Below are positions 4,748-6,003 of a stretch of DNA of 6,003 bases, piece by piece (position 1 is the first letter of the stretch; each line of letters starts with the position of its first letter). The notes below the pieces were generated by a model. That model ran no database searches and was not told where the DNA came from. It saw only the letters and a list, made by a program, of their open reading frames with translations. The DNA lies in the NCBI GenBank assembly GCA_002308475.1, contig DBVL01000007.1:2607-8609 (forward strand), written 5' to 3'. The translations under genes and the position numbers were made by a program. This stretch comes from Spirochaetales bacterium UBA1265 (GTDB taxonomy: Bacteria; Spirochaetota; Spirochaetia; Sphaerochaetales; Sphaerochaetaceae).

Positions 4748-5932
4748 ATGAAAAGATTGTTTTTCTGCATTTTTATTGCAGTAGCTGTTATTGCTACATT
4801 GTCAGCCGGTGATCTGTTTTCCTTTGAACTTGCACCAGATCAGCCTTTATTCAAGGAATCAATCTCCGATCCTTATGCATTTACAACAGGTATTCATATT
4901 GTGATGCTTACAAAGGCAGAAGATAATAATTTCAAAGTATCCTGTCTTGTCCAGGATGTAGACTCTGGAAAGATAATGTATGACTATCTTGCCATCAGAG
5001 ATCCTTTAAAACCTAAGGATAATCTCTATATCAACATGAAACTCTCTGGTTCTACCTCGCTGCTTAGGACACGTTTCAATGGAACAGATTCTCTTCCCTC
5101 TGTTGATCTTGATTTCAATGTTCTGGGTTATTTGAATACGCTGTTTTGCCTATATGGAGCAAGTGACACTTTGGACTTTGACGGTTCTTATCAGATTTCA
5201 ACAACCATGAGGATTGCTGACATGGTTTCCATCCGCTTTGGCCTACACCATTTCTCAGGCCACTATGGAGATGAAACGCTTCAGAAAATGTACAATTACA
5301 ACAAGGTTGATTTCAACAATACCGGAATTATCCACAACTACACCGGAGCAAAAGGGGAAAGCGGACGTGAATACAGATTGCTTTCCGAGACTGAGTATGT
5401 TCGAGACAACTCATGGATCATAGGTGCCCAGGTGGAGCTTCCGTTTGGTCTGAGAGTCTATGGACAGTGCGAGATTCCGCAGAAAGATGCATGGCTCAGA
5501 CCATTTATCCATGGTTATGATGCATCCTCAATCCATAGATGTGGAGGTAGTGAAGGCGCAGACAAGGAAGATGGTCTTATTGAAAGGGTTGCAGAGCAGA
5601 AGCGAGGAACAGCCTACAAAGCCCTCAGAGTTCATGGAGGACTTGAATACACCATAGACATCTCTTTTGCAAATCTGATTCTTTCTGCAGATATACAGGC
5701 ACATCAGGACGGACAGAACAGAAACAGCTCCGGTTTACATGAAATAGACGCATACAGTCCATCCAACCCGTGGGAGTTTGAATACACTTTTGGCGGAGCC
5801 CTTGAGCTCAAGAGTAAGATAGGAGGCAGAAACACAAGAATTGAAGCTCTTTACCACATAGGAAGAGCCCCTGCAACTCAGTGGTTCTACAAGACAGGCT
5901 CCTTTATCTACATTGGGTTTGGGTTAAACTAA
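4748..5932 (+). CDS. Secreted DUF1207-like protein, probably outer-membrane/envelope associated
   Basis: This encodes a 394-residue exported protein of unknown function. The ATG at 4748 is chosen because GGGAGG lies six bases upstream and a classic signal peptide follows: MKRLFF, a hydrophobic core to about residue 18, and likely signal peptidase I cleavage after LSA (20). The frame stays open upstream through the tRNA-Pro gene, and that extension is not coding. The mature part has alternating hydrophobic segments suggesting beta structure. Two blocks resemble my recollection of DUF1207 envelope proteins: HHFSGHYGDE (167-176) and a C-terminal YHIGRAPATQWFY...YIGFGLN (369-394). The family's function is unknown to me. 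The protein ends in Asn rather than the terminal Phe usual for outer-membrane barrels. It has its own promoter and no terminator before the following tRNA gene. The family call is tentative; export is well supported. Confidence 0.75.
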   Translation: MKRLFFCIFIAVAVIATLSAGDLFSFELAPDQPLFKESISDPYAFTTGIHIVMLTKAEDNNFKVSCLVQDVDSGKIMYDYLAIRDPLKPKDNLYINMKLSGSTSLLRTRFNGTDSLPSVDLDFNVLGYLNTLFCLYGASDTLDFDGSYQISTTMRIADMVSIRFGLHHFSGHYGDETLQKMYNYNKVDFNNTGIIHNYTGAKGESGREYRLLSETEYVRDNSWIIGAQVELPFGLRVYGQCEIPQKDAWLRPFIHGYDASSIHRCGGSEGADKEDGLIERVAEQKRGTAYKALRVHGGLEYTIDISFANLILSADIQAHQDGQNRNSSGLHEIDAYSPSNPWEFEYTFGGALELKSKIGGRNTRIEALYHIGRAPATQWFYKTGSFIYIGFGLN

Positions 5933-5941
5933 AATTGGCTA

Positions 5942-5970
5942 TTGCTTAAACAGGTAAAATTTTGTATAAC
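5942..5970 (+). promoter_or_regulatory. Promoter of the tRNA gene at the right edge
   Basis: TTGCTT (5942-5947) and TATAAC (5965-5970, five of six) are separated by exactly 17 bases. The predicted start is a few bases before the tRNA 5' end at 5981. Confidence 0.6.
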
Positions 5971-5980
5971 AGTTTTGCAT

Positions 5981-6003
5981 GCACCAATAGCTCAGTTGGA
6001 TAG
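5981..6003 (+). tRNA. 5' part of a tRNA gene, probably tRNA-Arg (truncated by window edge)
   Basis: GCACCAA (acceptor strand), T8-A9, then GCTC-AGTTGGATAG make a canonical acceptor and D-arm beginning, including the invariant A14, G18 and G19. The anticodon is outside the window. The GCACCAATAGCTCAGTTGGATAG opening is typical of bacterial tRNA-Arg, but isotype is a guess from resemblance. Confidence 0.8.

Overview
The window is ordinary bacterial chromosome of moderate-to-low G+C with short intergenic gaps. A host-associated or rumen spirochaete (Treponema-like) fits best. Three things point that way: a secreted protein with the look of the DUF1207 envelope family, a galactokinase of the GRTELGGNHTDH subfamily, and an L28 protein carrying four zinc-ligand cysteines. 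This placement is inference from protein character, since no rRNA is present. I see no phage, transposon, CRISPR or plasmid signature.

Left part (1-1356, minus strand): a truncated PutP-type sodium/proline symporter begins at 999 and runs off the left edge. Its leader is unusual. A sigma70-like promoter near 1163-1191 is followed by a 24-codon upstream ORF (1118 to 1044) with a near-perfect Shine-Dalgarno. The 3' part of this small ORF contains a segment that can pair either with the 5' leader or with the putP ribosome-binding site. Further upstream, a strong promoter overlapping the galK stop codon, two hairpins and a T-rich tract together suggest a small RNA of about 95 nt (1321 to 1226), which may also serve as the galK terminator.

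Middle part (1353-4441, minus strand): rpmB (L28) has its own terminator, followed by a RecQ-type helicase and, 17 bases further on, a galactokinase. recQ and galK are close enough to be co-transcribed. No galT or galE lies in the window.

Right part (4533-6003, plus strand): tRNA-Pro(TGG) with a clear promoter and a strong terminator diverges from rpmB. It is followed by a 394-residue secreted, probably outer-membrane-associated protein with its own promoter. The first 23 bases of a second tRNA gene, probably tRNA-Arg, sit at the right edge.

The genes do not form one pathway. Housekeeping functions (L28, tRNAs, RecQ) are mixed with nutrient uptake and sugar phosphorylation. The most distinctive content is the regulatory RNA in the putP-galK intergenic region.
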